Of a DNA stretch of 60,877 nucleotides, positions 11,115 through 21,400 are shown one piece after another. The notes beneath the pieces are model-generated. The model searched no databases, was not told where the DNA came from, and worked only from the letters and a program-made list of their open reading frames with translations. The translations under genes were made by a program, and so were the position numbers. This DNA comes from Methylococcaceae bacterium. Lineage in GTDB: Bacteria > Pseudomonadota > Gammaproteobacteria > Methylococcales > Methylomonadaceae. The DNA is taken from assembly GCA_005772825.1 (NCBI GenBank), contig SXIP01000062.1:1-60877 (forward strand). Direction: 5' to 3'. Within the stretch, counting starts at the first letter, position 1, and the number at the start of each line of letters is the position of its first letter.

Positions 11115-11609
11115 ATGGCAACGATTACATTTCAAGGCAAACCACTACATACTTCCGGTGAATTACCCGCTGTCGGCAGCAAAGCGCCCGATTTTAAGCT
11201 GGTGAGCGGTAAATTAACCGAAGCAACCCTGGCAAGTTATGCCGGTAAAAGAAAAGTCCTGAATATCGTTCCAAGCATCGACACGCCGACCTGCGCCACG
11301 TCAACTCTCAGATTTAACGAAAAAGCCGCGCACTTGCATAATACCGTTGTTCTGGTGGTTTCCGCCGATTTACCGTTCGCGCAATGCCGTTTTTGCGACA
11401 ACGAGGGGCTGAGGCATATTATTCCCCTGTCGAGTTTTCGTTCAAGTTTTGCCGATGACTACGGTGTCAGGTTGGTCGATTCGGTTCTTGCCGGATTAAC
11501 CGCTCGAGCCATCGTCATCATTGACGAGAATGACAAGGTTATCTATACGCAGTTGGTGAGTGAGCTTGCCAACGAACCCGATTATGAAGGTGCTTTGGCG
11601 GCGTTGTAA
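11115..11609 (+). CDS. tpx: Thiol peroxidase (Tpx, atypical 2-Cys peroxiredoxin)
   Basis: Tpx reduces hydrogen and organic peroxides with electrons from thioredoxin. The 164-residue protein aligns along its length with E. coli Tpx. The peroxidatic cysteine is in PSIDTPTCATS (about residue 59) and the resolving cysteine in FAQCRFCDNEG. There are two cysteines in that second segment (QCRFC); the E. coli sequence has serine at the first. The gene stands alone, 114 bases after der, and is followed by a 548-base gap before oadG, so it probably has its own promoter, which I could not place. Confidence 0.96.
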   Translation: MATITFQGKPLHTSGELPAVGSKAPDFKLVSGKLTEATLASYAGKRKVLNIVPSIDTPTCATSTLRFNEKAAHLHNTVVLVVSADLPFAQCRFCDNEGLRHIIPLSSFRSSFADDYGVRLVDSVLAGLTARAIVIIDENDKVIYTQLVSELANEPDYEGALAAL

Positions 11610-12157
11610 ACAGCCGGACGATAGCTAATCAGACGTCTTGGCGTCTTATTTCAGGGCTTTTATTGTCTCAAGATCTGCTGGAGCTCCAGCTTCCGGAGTA
11701 TTAAGGGGGGAAGGTAACGCGGAACAGTGATAATGGGCTGAGTTACAATGTTCAGGTTATTTTATGCCCGATCCCAACGGCTGGATTTGGTGCATTGCAA
11801 TTCCTCCTTACCCTATGAATTTACAGGTTTTTATTATGTAAAACAGGGTGCAAAATATTACCGGCCTATTTCGTGTAAAGGACAATGGAGTAGATATATT
11901 TACCATTCTCCCTGAATCGAAAATGCAAAGCCGGCCCAGCTACAATTTAGCCCTGTTAATTGCATAAAACGACATGATATGCCATCGGCGCCAGGGTATT
12001 TGTTCAAAACCGCCGGCTTCCAAAAACGCAGGCCTTGCTTATCTTTAGTTTGTTTAGCTGCATGGTTTTATGGATAATGTACTTGCCTGGTTTCAGGATT
12101 TTCAATGCCTTAAGGATTTTCAAGGGCTTCAAGCGGTTTAATACAAGGTTTTCAAAT
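11610..12157 (+). other. Gene-free stretch between tpx and oadG
   Basis: No convincing gene is seen on either strand. A weak stem AGACG/CGTCT followed by TATTTC at about 11631-11651 might help end tpx transcription. The last 120 bases are open in frame with oadG but do not look like protein-coding sequence of that family. The 11-mer AGGATTTTCAA occurs twice, at 12095-12105 and 12113-12123, just upstream of oadG. I could not assign a promoter. Confidence 0.4.
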
Positions 12158-12394
12158 ATGACAGAGCTTATGAGTAGCGGAGTTGAATTAATGTTTGTCG
12201 GCATGGGCATTGTGTTTTTGTTTCTGACGATGCTGGTGATTGTTATTAATATGATGTCGTCGCTGGTGCAACGTTTTTTTCCTGAAGTACAGGCAAACAC
12301 TGTGAATGTTCCAGCAGCCGCAATTGGCACTGATAAACAGACTATAGCCGCAATTACGGCAGCCGTGCATCAGTATCGAAGCAAGCATAAATAA
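12158..12394 (+). CDS. oadG: Oxaloacetate decarboxylase gamma subunit
   Basis: OadG is the small membrane subunit that links the biotin-carrying alpha subunit to the beta subunit of the sodium-pumping decarboxylase. The 78-residue product starts MTELMSSGVELMFVGMGIV, typical of the family, with one membrane helix at about residues 10-32 and a hydrophilic tail. The frame is open back to 12035, but those extra residues are unlike OadG; ATG 12158 has AAGG at 12145-12148. The C-terminal tail ends VHQYRSKHK, similar to the tail that contacts the alpha subunit and a zinc ion in known homologues. oadA and oadB follow. Confidence 0.9.
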   Translation: MTELMSSGVELMFVGMGIVFLFLTMLVIVINMMSSLVQRFFPEVQANTVNVPAAAIGTDKQTIAAITAAVHQYRSKHK

Positions 12395-12568
12395 CATTGG
12401 TGCCAAACACCTGTCGTGTTCGCTTATTTGGTATTGAAAATAAGCAGTGTTAAAAATAAGTTATGTTAAACGCGTTGCGTTAACGACAAACCGTTCGCAA
12501 CCTATTCAAACGACTTGAAATGTCAATGATTAATGGCTCACACAGGTTTTCCGGGAGAAATATCAAGC

Positions 12569-14356
12569 ATGGCCAAAGATAAAACAAAGCCCTTAGCTAT
12601 CACTGAAGTCGTCTTGCGAGATGCACATCAATCTATTTTGGCAACGCGGTTACGCATCGAAGACATGTTGCCGATATGTGAAAAGCTCGATCAGATCGGC
12701 TACTGGTCTATAGAGTCATGGGGCGGAGCTACCTTTGACGCATGTATCCGTTATTTGGGCGAAGACCCGTGGGAAAGATTGCGCCTTTTGAAAGCGGCAA
12801 TGCCTAAAACGCCCCAACAAATGTTATTGCGAGGTCAAAATATTTTGGGTTATCGGCATTATGCCGATGATGTGGTCGATAAATTTGTCGAGCGTTGTGC
12901 AATTAACGGTATGGACGTATTCCGTATCTTTGATGCGATGAACGATATGCGCAATATTGAACATGCGGTAAAAGCGGTGCTGAACACTGATGCTCACGCC
13001 CAAGGCACTATTTCCTATACGACCAGTCCGGTTCATACGACCGATATGTGGGTTAATCTCGGCAAGCAAATCGAAGACATGGGTGCGCATTCCATCTGTA
13101 TCAAGGATATGGCCGGTTTGCTCAAGCCCTATGAGGCTTTTGAGCTGGTCAGCCGCTTGAAACTTAGTACCGGTATCCCGATACACCTGCATAGCCATGC
13201 CACCACCGGTTTAAGCGTGGCCAGCATCATTAAGGCCGCAGAAGCGGGTATAGATAATGTTGATACCGCTATTTCATCAATGAGCATGACTTACGGTCAC
13301 AGTGCTACCGAAACCATTGTTGCCAGTCTTGAAGGCACTGAACGCTCAACCGGGCTTGATTTGGTCAAGCTGGAAGAAATCGCCCACTACTTCAGGGACA
13401 TACGCAAAAAATACGCGCAGTTTGAAGGCAGCTTGAAAGGTGTAGACAGTCGTATTTTAATTGCTCAGGTGCCCGGCGGCATGTTGACCAACATGGAAAG
13501 CCAGTTGAAAGAGCAGGGCGCGGCCGACAAATATGATGAAGTGATGCACGAAATTCCGCGCGTTCGTGAAGACCTTGGATTTATCCCGCTGGTGACGCCG
13601 ACTTCGCAAATTGTCGGCACCCAGGCGGTTATTAATGTCATGAGTGGCGAGCGCTATAAGACCATTACCAAAGAAACGGCGGGCGTGCTGAAAGGTGAGT
13701 ACGGAGCAACCCCCGCGCCGGTAAACAAGCAATTGCAAGAGCGGGTGTTGGACGGCGCACAGCCGATTACCTGTAGACCGGCTGATTTAATCGACTCGGA
13801 AATGGACAAATTAATTGCCGAGGTGCAGGAAAAGGCTAAAGCGGAAGGCGTCAAACTGGCAGCCAGCATTGAAGAAGACGCCTTGATTAACGGCATGTTC
13901 GCGCAGGTGGGTTGGAAATTCCTGGTCAATCGGGGTAATCCGTCCGCATTTGAAGCCGCCCCCGATCCGGAGGCCTTTGCCGCCGCCCGGGCACCTAAAG
14001 CAAATGCCGATAGTAAACCCACGGAAAACTACACGGTAAACGTAGACGGCAGGAATTTTAATGTCGCCGTAGCGCCTGCCGGAACGGTGTTGAATATTCA
14101 GGTCGGAGAAGCGGAAACCGCGCATGCGTCGTCGGTCAGCAGTTCCGGGGCGGTGGTTTATGCACCGATGGCGGGTAATATATTGAAAATACTGGTTAAT
14201 GTCGGCAGTTCTGTCGCTGAGGGCGAGATTGTTGTTATTATGGAAGCAATGAAAATGGAAACCGAAGTGCGTTCCAAATTTTCAGGCACTGTCAGTGCTG
14301 TTCATGTCAAGGAAGGCGGCGCAGTCGCCGGTGGTAACGCCCTGATTTCTCTATAA
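12569..14356 (+). CDS. oadA: Oxaloacetate decarboxylase alpha subunit (biotin-containing)
   Basis: OadA transfers the carboxyl group of oxaloacetate to its own biotin. The 595-residue product has an N-terminal carboxyltransferase barrel ([33 protein letters not shown], the metal site [10 protein letters not shown]), a conserved middle region ([20 protein letters not shown]), and a C-terminal biotinyl domain with the biotinylated lysine in [11 protein letters not shown]. An ATG at 12533 is in frame, but ATG 12569 behind GGGAGA yields [20 protein letters not shown], closer to the family start. Length matches the Klebsiella enzyme (about 596). It lies between oadG and oadB in the standard order. 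Confidence 0.96.
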   Translation: MAKDKTKPLAITEVVLRDAHQSILATRLRIEDMLPICEKLDQIGYWSIESWGGATFDACIRYLGEDPWERLRLLKAAMPKTPQQMLLRGQNILGYRHYADDVVDKFVERCAINGMDVFRIFDAMNDMRNIEHAVKAVLNTDAHAQGTISYTTSPVHTTDMWVNLGKQIEDMGAHSICIKDMAGLLKPYEAFELVSRLKLSTGIPIHLHSHATTGLSVASIIKAAEAGIDNVDTAISSMSMTYGHSATETIVASLEGTERSTGLDLVKLEEIAHYFRDIRKKYAQFEGSLKGVDSRILIAQVPGGMLTNMESQLKEQGAADKYDEVMHEIPRVREDLGFIPLVTPTSQIVGTQAVINVMSGERYKTITKETAGVLKGEYGATPAPVNKQLQERVLDGAQPITCRPADLIDSEMDKLIAEVQEKAKAEGVKLAASIEEDALINGMFAQVGWKFLVNRGNPSAFEAAPDPEAFAAARAPKANADSKPTENYTVNVDGRNFNVAVAPAGTVLNIQVGEAETAHASSVSSSGAVVYAPMAGNILKILVNVGSSVAEGEIVVIMEAMKMETEVRSKFSGTVSAVHVKEGGAVAGGNALISL

Positions 14357-14383
14357 AAACACTATTTACTCAAAGACAACACT

Positions 14384-15511
14384 ATGGAAAATCTTATTTC
14401 ACTCTGGCAAAGCACCGGTATTTACAATTTTACGGCCGGGCAGGCCTTTATGATGTTGGTGGGTTTCCTGTTGCTGTTTCTTGCTATTAAAAAGGGTTTT
14501 GAGCCCTTGTTATTATTACCCATAGGCTTTGGCGCAATCCTCAGTAATATTCCGGTTGCCGGTATTGCTGAAGAGGGCGGGCTTTTGTATTACCTATATT
14601 TCGGTATTAAAGCGGGTATTTTTCCGCTACTGATTTTTATGGGTGTCGGCGCCATGACCGATTTTGGTCCCATGCTGGCAAATCCCAAAACCCTGTTATT
14701 GGGCGCAGCGGCACAGTTCGGCATTTTTGCATCGCTCATCGGCGCATTGGCGCTTAACGTGGTGCCGGGACTGGAATTTACCTTAAAAGATGCGGCTGCT
14801 ATCGGTATTATCGGTGGTGCAGACGGGCCTACAGCAATTTATGTCGCATCAAAATTGTCTCCCGATTTATTGGGCGCTATTGCGGTAGCCGCTTATTCCT
14901 ACATGGCGCTGGTGCCGTTGATTCAACCGCCGATCATGCGGGCATTAACGACAGAAGATGAGCGCAAAATTGAAATGCAGCAATTGCGGGTGGTAGGTAA
15001 AACTGAAAAAATTGTTTTTCCGTTAATGTTGCTGTTTCTTTCTATCTTGTTATTACCGTCCGCGACACCGCTGATCGGCATGTTTGCGCTGGGTAACCTG
15101 ATGAATGCCTGCGGTGTGGTTGAGCGCTTAAGCCAAACCGCACAAAATGAGTTGATTAATATCGTGACCATTTTTCTGGGTTTGTCGGTTGGTTCAAAAT
15201 TGAGCGCCCATGCTTTTCTGCAAATGGAAACCCTGGGTATTCTGGCATTGGGTGCGATTGCTTTTGCCATTGGTACGGCCGCCGGCGTCATCATGGCGAA
15301 AATCATGAATAAATTCAGCGATACGCCGATTAATCCATTGATTGGCGCCGCTGGCGTATCGGCAGTACCGATGGCGGCGCGTGTCGCCAATAAACTGGGT
15401 CTGGAAAGCAATCCGCATAACTTTCTGTTGATGCACGCCATGGGGCCTAATGTTGCCGGTGTTATCGGTTCCGCTGTCGCTGCCGGGGTGCTGTTAAGCC
15501 TGGTTAAATAA
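14384..15511 (+). CDS. oadB: Oxaloacetate decarboxylase beta subunit (sodium pump)
   Basis: OadB is the multi-helix membrane subunit that decarboxylates carboxybiotin and couples this to Na+ export. The 375-residue product has repeated hydrophobic segments and the conserved signatures [15 protein letters not shown] (about residues 144-158, containing the essential aspartate), [13 protein letters not shown] and [19 protein letters not shown] near the C-terminus, where Na+-binding residues lie in the studied Klebsiella protein. It is shorter than the 433-residue Klebsiella form, but the C-terminal signature is complete, so it is not truncated. The gene follows oadA by 27 bases. Confidence 0.96.
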   Translation: MENLISLWQSTGIYNFTAGQAFMMLVGFLLLFLAIKKGFEPLLLLPIGFGAILSNIPVAGIAEEGGLLYYLYFGIKAGIFPLLIFMGVGAMTDFGPMLANPKTLLLGAAAQFGIFASLIGALALNVVPGLEFTLKDAAAIGIIGGADGPTAIYVASKLSPDLLGAIAVAAYSYMALVPLIQPPIMRALTTEDERKIEMQQLRVVGKTEKIVFPLMLLFLSILLLPSATPLIGMFALGNLMNACGVVERLSQTAQNELINIVTIFLGLSVGSKLSAHAFLQMETLGILALGAIAFAIGTAAGVIMAKIMNKFSDTPINPLIGAAGVSAVPMAARVANKLGLESNPHNFLLMHAMGPNVAGVIGSAVAAGVLLSLVK

Positions 15512-16368
15512 ACTTGATGCGTTAAAAGCAGCTGCTCCGGTAAAGCAGATATGTTGCGGGTTCTTCTGTTTGAAAGCCCGCGGGTGAAGGAAGGTAACGG
15601 AAGGTTTGCCTTCCCGCTCCGTAATCTGTAACGTTGAATATAAACTTCGACTCGTTCAGAAAAACACGCGACGAGTAGTTTTCAGTCCTCATCCCTTCGC
15701 TTCTTGTTGATTGCAGATTTCGAGAAGCCGAATTTATAAGTCATAGCAATCCCAATATCAATCCGGGCAAGTCTGCTCAGGCATCAGAGTAGGTAGCCCA
15801 TAGTTGTCGCCCATAGTTATGGTTTCGAAATGCAGGATTGTTGCCGACTCAAAATGTAGTTATTTCATGCATGTCCCCATCTACAAAACCACTTCCCCTT
15901 GTTATTTGCCGGTAATATAGAGAAAATCGGGCAAAAATTCTTTTTGGATAAATAAGAAATGTGATTTCTATTTATCATCAAATTAATCATTTTTATGGTG
16001 CGGATTGATTGTAAACAAAAGTGCCAATAATGTCACATTGTGATAAAATCTGTCACGGGTAATGATTTAAATTTCCTGTTGTAAAGAGTTTTTTATGGCA
16101 TTTATCGTTAAATAAATGCATAAAAAAGGTAAAAAAATTAATATCTGGGCTATTTTATTCTTAATTTAATTTAATTAATACTTGGCATTATTTGTGCTTA
16201 AATAGTTTTTGTTAAATGATAGAAATTGTAAAAATGCTGAAAATGCAGATGCCTTACAATTAAATCAAATTGAAATAAACTGGTTACGATTCACAATTGA
16301 CAATGTGTAAAGTCCGGGGCCGTACTTACGAATTAACGCACATACAACAAGTGGGACGAATGTAAATT
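15512..16368 (+). other. 857-base gene-free region upstream of the Pil-Chp operon
   Basis: No gene is seen. A short hairpin GGAAGG/CCTTCC with a 4-base loop at 15599-15614 may lie at the end of the oad transcript but has no T-run. From about 15900 the sequence becomes strongly AT-rich. It contains the palindrome TCACATTGTGA at 16033-16043, TGTCAC at 16031-16036 and 16051-16056, and a sigma-54-like promoter at 16183-16198 (listed separately). The layout suggests a regulated promoter region for the downstream chemosensory operon. Confidence 0.6.
16183..16198 (+). promoter_or_regulatory. Candidate sigma-54 promoter for the Pil-Chp operon
   Basis: TGGCATTATTTGTGCT matches the sigma-54 consensus TGGCAC-N5-TTGCW at the invariant GG and GC with the correct 10-base separation between them, plus CA after GG and T before GC. 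It lies 170 bases upstream of the first gene. Two TGTC sequences about 130-150 bases further upstream resemble the core of PilR binding sites described in Pseudomonas. The functional assignment is inference. Confidence 0.5.
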
Positions 16369-17241
16369 ATGGAATTACATAATGCACATCAAGATAGTCA
16401 AAAACAGCATCAGTTGTTAGTGATGCCTTTGGGATTCGGGCCGGCACTCGAAGACAAGCTCAAAAATCTTTTTCAGCTCGAACGGCAAAGCGATAGAGTC
16501 TATACAATAGCGCATCCGCCAATATCAGGACGCGTGGATATCTTGCTGGTGAATTACGATAACCCTTCGGCCTTACATAAAAAAGACACCTTGATTGCCG
16601 GTCGCTTTCCCGATGCCCATGTGGTAGGCGTAAGCCAGGGGCCCTTGCATGAGCCGCCCGTTTATCATATTCGGGGCATGTTGACCGCTTCCCGCTTGCT
16701 GAGTTTATTTGACAAGCTTCCCATCCATGCTCCCGGTTTCGCGCCGGCTGTGGTAGGACAACATAATCGTCCGCCTGCTCAGGAGTCGGCTAACTCCGAC
16801 GATTTCTCTCCTCCGCTTGAGTCTGATGCAAGTATTTCAGAACCATCTACTACCAGGAGTTATCGCGCACTGGTTGTCGACGACAGTATCGCCATACAAA
16901 AGTCCCTTGAGTTGAAGCTGGCGGCTCTGGATCAAATTGCGGGAATTGATTTTGCCGACAGTGGTGAAAGCGCGTTGGAAATGGCCGAAGCGGCACAGTA
17001 TGACTTGATTTTTCTGGATGTCATGATGCCGGGAATTGATGGTTACGAAACCTGTACCCGATTACGAAAAAAAGTGGAATACAAAAAAACACCTATTATC
17101 ATGGTGTCCGGCAAGACATCTCCGCTGGATGAAGTTAAAGGTGTTATGGCCGGATGCACCACGTATTTAACCAAACCGGTACAGGACGAGGCGTTTAATA
17201 AGCTAAGCCTGCGTGTGCTGGCATGGCTGATGAACCGTTAG
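16369..17241 (+). CDS. PilG-like response regulator with an unrecognised N-terminal domain
   Basis: The C-terminal part (about residues 163-285) is a complete receiver domain: VVDDS with the acidic pocket, the phospho-acceptor aspartate in LIFLDVMMPGIDGYE (about residue 217), the serine of IIMVSG and the lysine of YLTKPV. The first 125 residues or so are not a domain I recognise; they alternate beta-like and helical stretches (VDILLVNYDNPSAL, DAHVVGVSQG) and could be a degenerate receiver. A low-complexity linker rich in Pro, Ser and Glu joins the two. Position at the head of a Pil-Chp type cluster suggests a PilG-like role in pilus extension or output, but PilG itself is a lone receiver, so the extra domain is unusual. 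Confidence 0.8.
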   Translation: MELHNAHQDSQKQHQLLVMPLGFGPALEDKLKNLFQLERQSDRVYTIAHPPISGRVDILLVNYDNPSALHKKDTLIAGRFPDAHVVGVSQGPLHEPPVYHIRGMLTASRLLSLFDKLPIHAPGFAPAVVGQHNRPPAQESANSDDFSPPLESDASISEPSTTRSYRALVVDDSIAIQKSLELKLAALDQIAGIDFADSGESALEMAEAAQYDLIFLDVMMPGIDGYETCTRLRKKVEYKKTPIIMVSGKTSPLDEVKGVMAGCTTYLTKPVQDEAFNKLSLRVLAWLMNR

Positions 17242-17425
17242 CCTGGTTGTTACATGAACATGCAGAAGATTTGTTAACAAGCTACGATGTATAACCTCAA
17301 GGCGGCAGGCATCGAGACGGCGGCAGAGGAAAGGCAATAGTAGTAAAACATTACTCTGTTGAGATTTACACTATTCAGCGGTAACTCATGCGGTTACTTA
17401 TTTAAGCTGACATTTAAGGAAATTT

Positions 17426-17788
17426 ATGACTATTCAAAAAATATTGATCTGCGATGATTCACAAACCGATTTGATGAATCTGAAAAACGCTTTGCACAAC
17501 ACCGATTTTATTTTGATTACCGCCAGCGACGGCCAAGAGGCGATAAACAAGGCCCGGTCTGAAAAACCGGATGTTATTTTCCTGGATATCGTGATGCCTG
17601 GAATTGACGGCTATGCCACTTGCCGGACCTTGCAGAACGACCCTGAAACAAAACACATCCCGGTGATTTTTGTCAGCTCAAAGCATCAACGGGCCGATCG
17701 TGTATGGGCGCAAATGCAGGGCGCCAAAGAGTTGATCGCCAAGCCATATGAGGCGAGCCAGATTACTGCTGCATTAGCCGCGCTTTAG
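17426..17788 (+). CDS. pilH: PilH-like single-domain response regulator
   Basis: The 120-residue product is a lone CheY-type receiver: ILICDDSQTD, phospho-acceptor aspartate in VIFLDIVMPGIDGYA (Asp at about residue 54), VIFVSSK and the conserved lysine in LIAKPYE. In Pil-Chp systems the second receiver, PilH, draws phosphate from the ChpA kinase and affects pilus retraction; assignment here rests on gene order. It has AAGGAA as Shine-Dalgarno. A 184-base gap separates it from the preceding receiver gene. Confidence 0.85.
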   Translation: MTIQKILICDDSQTDLMNLKNALHNTDFILITASDGQEAINKARSEKPDVIFLDIVMPGIDGYATCRTLQNDPETKHIPVIFVSSKHQRADRVWAQMQGAKELIAKPYEASQITAALAAL

Positions 17789-17828
17789 TCGCTGAGTATT
17801 TTAAATCCCCGCTGCGGAGTAGCCATTT

Positions 17829-18407
17829 ATGGAAGCCGAACATCTTAAAGTTGCTGACCGGAATAACGTTGGTTTATTGAACCTAACGCAAATTTCGGCA
17901 GAATTTCAAACTAACGGAACTGAAACGGATGGCGTCAATTCTGTTGCCGGTGAGGGAAATATCATGGGTTTTCGCGTAGGAGGTTTAGGCTTTTTGGTGG
18001 ATCCCGGTATTTATTGTGAGGTGATTGAGCGGTCACAGGTCAATCCGCTCCCTAATATGAAGCGTTGGTTTAGCGGATTGCTGAATCTTCGCGGCAATAT
18101 CGTACCGGTCATTGATCTGGCGATATTGCTGGGCGGGGCGCCGGCTGAAAACAAAAAGCGGCATCTTTTCGCTATCGATCAGGGAGAGAGGACGATGGCG
18201 CTATGGATAGACAGTCTGCCCGAAATACAGCAAGTCAGATTACAGTCGCCTGACCGGCTTGCGCCGCTGTCTCCGCTATTGGACCCTTATATCTCCGCCG
18301 CTTGTGTGGACAAAGACAGAATCTGGCTCAAAGTCAGATTTCCGGAGTTTTTCAAGGCGCTGGGTAATCAGGGATGGCAGAACGTAGACGGAGAACCGGC
18401 ACAATGA
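17829..18407 (+). CDS. pilI: CheW-like adaptor (PilI-type)
   Basis: The 192-residue product contains one CheW domain from about residue 45: it reads FRVGGLGFLVDPGIYCEVIE, then MKRWFSGLLNLRGNIVPVID, the hallmark of CheW folds, and ends with a segment similar to the second half of the fold. Such adaptors bridge the PilJ receptor and the ChpA kinase at the inner face of the membrane. The start has GGAG 10 bases upstream. The stop overlaps the chpA start (ATGA), implying translational coupling. Confidence 0.85.
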   Translation: MEAEHLKVADRNNVGLLNLTQISAEFQTNGTETDGVNSVAGEGNIMGFRVGGLGFLVDPGIYCEVIERSQVNPLPNMKRWFSGLLNLRGNIVPVIDLAILLGGAPAENKKRHLFAIDQGERTMALWIDSLPEIQQVRLQSPDRLAPLSPLLDPYISAACVDKDRIWLKVRFPEFFKALGNQGWQNVDGEPAQ

Positions 18408-21400
18408 CCAGGATATTTCAACATGAAGATGAAGAATCTATCATTAAGACATCCGCGGCAGATATAGGTTTTGATCATGAAAAGCAGGCCATTGAAAAGC
18501 ATATCGCCGCCATCGAACAGTATGCCGAGTCGGCGGGAGCCGATGGTTTTTATGGCTTACAGGATGCCTGCCTGATCATAGTGGAAGCCTTGCGGGAATT
18601 AAGCGACTTGCCGCAATCAGACGATTCTTTTTTTTCGAAAGCCGATTTATTGTCCATGCTGGACGAATTCCCGATTCTGGTAGAGGCCTATCGGCAGGAT
18701 CCGGGTTCGGTTGCCAGAGAATTGGTTATCACTCTTCATCATCCGGATCTCGATCTTGCGCTCAGCGATGATGATTTTGCCGTGCTGGCTACGGAACTTA
18801 ACGAAGGCAAGGTTGCAACAGATAGCCCCGGTCATGATGCCGATAGAAGCTCACTGCCGTTTTCACAGATGGCGCGCAATTTTTTACACAAGCGGTTCAT
18901 ACGCCCTGTTCAGAAAGCAGTCCATCAAGTCGGTATGTCAGTGCAACATCAGGATAATGAGCCCAGCGCCCCGACTTCGGAGGATAGCAAACCGCAGGCC
19001 GACAGCCTGCAATTCGGCTCATCACTGTTCAATCCGGAAAAACAGACGGTTGAAGATTATATTGCCGCAATCGAGCAATTTGCCGACCAGGCCGTACTTG
19101 ACGGCTATTACGGTCTGCAAGACGCTTGTCTGGTAATTGCCGATGCATTGCGTGAATTGCCGGAAGCATCGGCTCCGTTAAGATTCGATCTCCTGTCTAT
19201 ACTCAATCAATGGCCGCAATTGATGGTCGCCTATCGGCAGGAACCACAGGCTGCAATAGCCGAAATCATCAAAATACTTCGTCATCCCGATTTGAACCTT
19301 CCGCTTATGGAAGATGAATTTGTCATGATCGAGACTATGCTCGTTCAAGACTCGTCCGGCGCTGCGGAGCCTCAGGCGGCTGCGATTGACCAAATCTTGA
19401 CCGATGAGTCTTTGGCGCAAAACGACATGACCAAAGAGTCGGTCAATTTATCGAGCACCAGCCAAGGCGAGCCAGGTCCACAAGGGCAAACCGTCGGCGA
19501 TAGTATCTCTGTCATTGAGGCGTTTGCGGACCGGGCGGCCGAGAATCATTATTATGGTTTGCAGGATGCCTGCTTATTGATGGCGGAAGCCTTGCGGGAA
19601 TTGCCGCAGGAGGTATCGGCTTCTGCAAATCCCGATCTGTTGGCTTTGTTGGACGATTGGTCGGCACTAATCAATGCTTATCATGCAACGCCCGGGTCAA
19701 CGGCCGCGAGCATAGTCAAAATACTTCGCCATCCCGATTTGCATCTTCCTCTTTCAGAAGATGAATTTGCAATGCTTGAAACGGCGCTTGCAGAACCTGC
19801 TGATGCAGGGGACGGCGATGCGCGGCAAGAGCCGGTTGAAGAACCGGCTCCATTGTCGCCCGCGGTACTTGAGCTGGTCCAGTTACTGGTGATGCAAGCC
19901 GAATTGATTGACAGCGGTTTGCAGGGCGTTGTTCTCGACAATACGGCAGCACTGCCCGATGATTTGCAGCAGTTGGCAGAGTATCTGGAGCGTTACACGA
20001 AAGCGTCCGAAATGGCCGGCTTTGAAGGATTGGCGCGGATATGCGAACACGTACATGCGAATATCCTTCGATTGTCTGAAGACGTTCAGGCTTTTACGCC
20101 CGAAAGACTGGCCCTGTTGCGAGCCTGGATCGATCATGTCAAGGATTATCTGGCAGCGTTTAACGCCACTGATGCGGGCCAAGTAATGTTGGCTCAACTG
20201 GCCGATAGTCGCTGGATTTTGCCGCTTTCCGCCGATGCCGGCGCAGCGATCCTGACGCAAATCCAGGCTACGGATTCAACGGTGTCTTCGCAGGAAGAGG
20301 AGATTCGTGAGAAGGTGGCCAGCCCTGAGGATGTTTCCTTGGCTTTGCCTGATGATGTTAACCGGGAATTGCTGGAGCTTTTGCTGCAAGAACTGCCAAT
20401 CTATACACAACAGTTTTCCGAAGCGGTGCAGCGTATACAAGCGGGCGGCAGTGTACAGGATATCGAAGTTGCCCAGCGTATCGCGCATACCCTCAAGGGA
20501 TCCGCCAATACCGTTGGCGTCAAGGGTATCGCTGTTTTAACCCATCAGCTGGAAGATATTCTGACTGCCTGTGCCAAGGCGCATCGGCTGCCCGGGGATG
20601 CTCTCGCCAATGTGCTCATCGAAGCCGCCGATTGCCTGGAAAGCATGAGCGAATGCCTGATGGGCCTGGGTGATCCACCCGATGAAGCCCTGACAATCTT
20701 GCAGGGTGTGCTGGATTGGGCTAACCGGATAGAGCAAAACGGTATTCAGGAAGTCGACGATAAAGAAGCACCGGAGCCCACACGCAATCTGATTGATCGC
20801 GACGAACGGGAAACGTTAAGCCAGACGGAACCTGCGGAGCCGGCTTCGCAAAAGTCGCAGGCCGGGATGGTTCGAGTGCCGACCGAGCAGATCGATAACC
20901 TGTTCCGGCTCACCGGTGAAAGTATTATTCTTAACAGTCAGGCTAATGAACGCCTGCGCCGGATGAAACACCAGCTCCAGACCATGGAAACGCAGTTTTC
21001 GCTGTTGCAGCAATTGGGTGATGGCTTGCAAGAGCTGATTGATCTGAAGGACTTGTCGGGACGCTCGTTGGTGAATCTTGGCGCAGGATTTGACGCCCTG
21101 GAAATGGATCAATACAACGAATTGCATACCGCCAGTTTGCGTTTGGTCGAGGCTGCCGTCGATGCGCGGGAAATGAGTCTGGACGCCAGGAAAGAACTGG
21201 ACCAGATGGGCGAGGTATTGGAATACCAGCAACGTATGATCATCGATACCCAGGAAGCGATTATGACGACGCGCTTGGTGCCGGTATCGACGATTACGCC
21301 GCGTTTGCAACGGGGCATGAGACAAACCTGTCGCTTGACCGGCAAGCAAAGCGATTTGATTTTATCGGGCGAAACGTTGCTGATTGACAGCGACACGCTG

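Noticed and set aside
12035-12157. N-terminal extension of oadG
   Set aside because: The added residues are repetitive (IFNALRIFKGFKRF) and unlike OadG; the ATG at 12158 has a Shine-Dalgarno and gives the normal start.
16033-16059. CRP-type binding site (TGTGA...TCACA)
   Set aside because: The half-sites in TCACATTGTGA are in the wrong order with a one-base centre, and TGTGA to the next TCAC is nine bases, not six.
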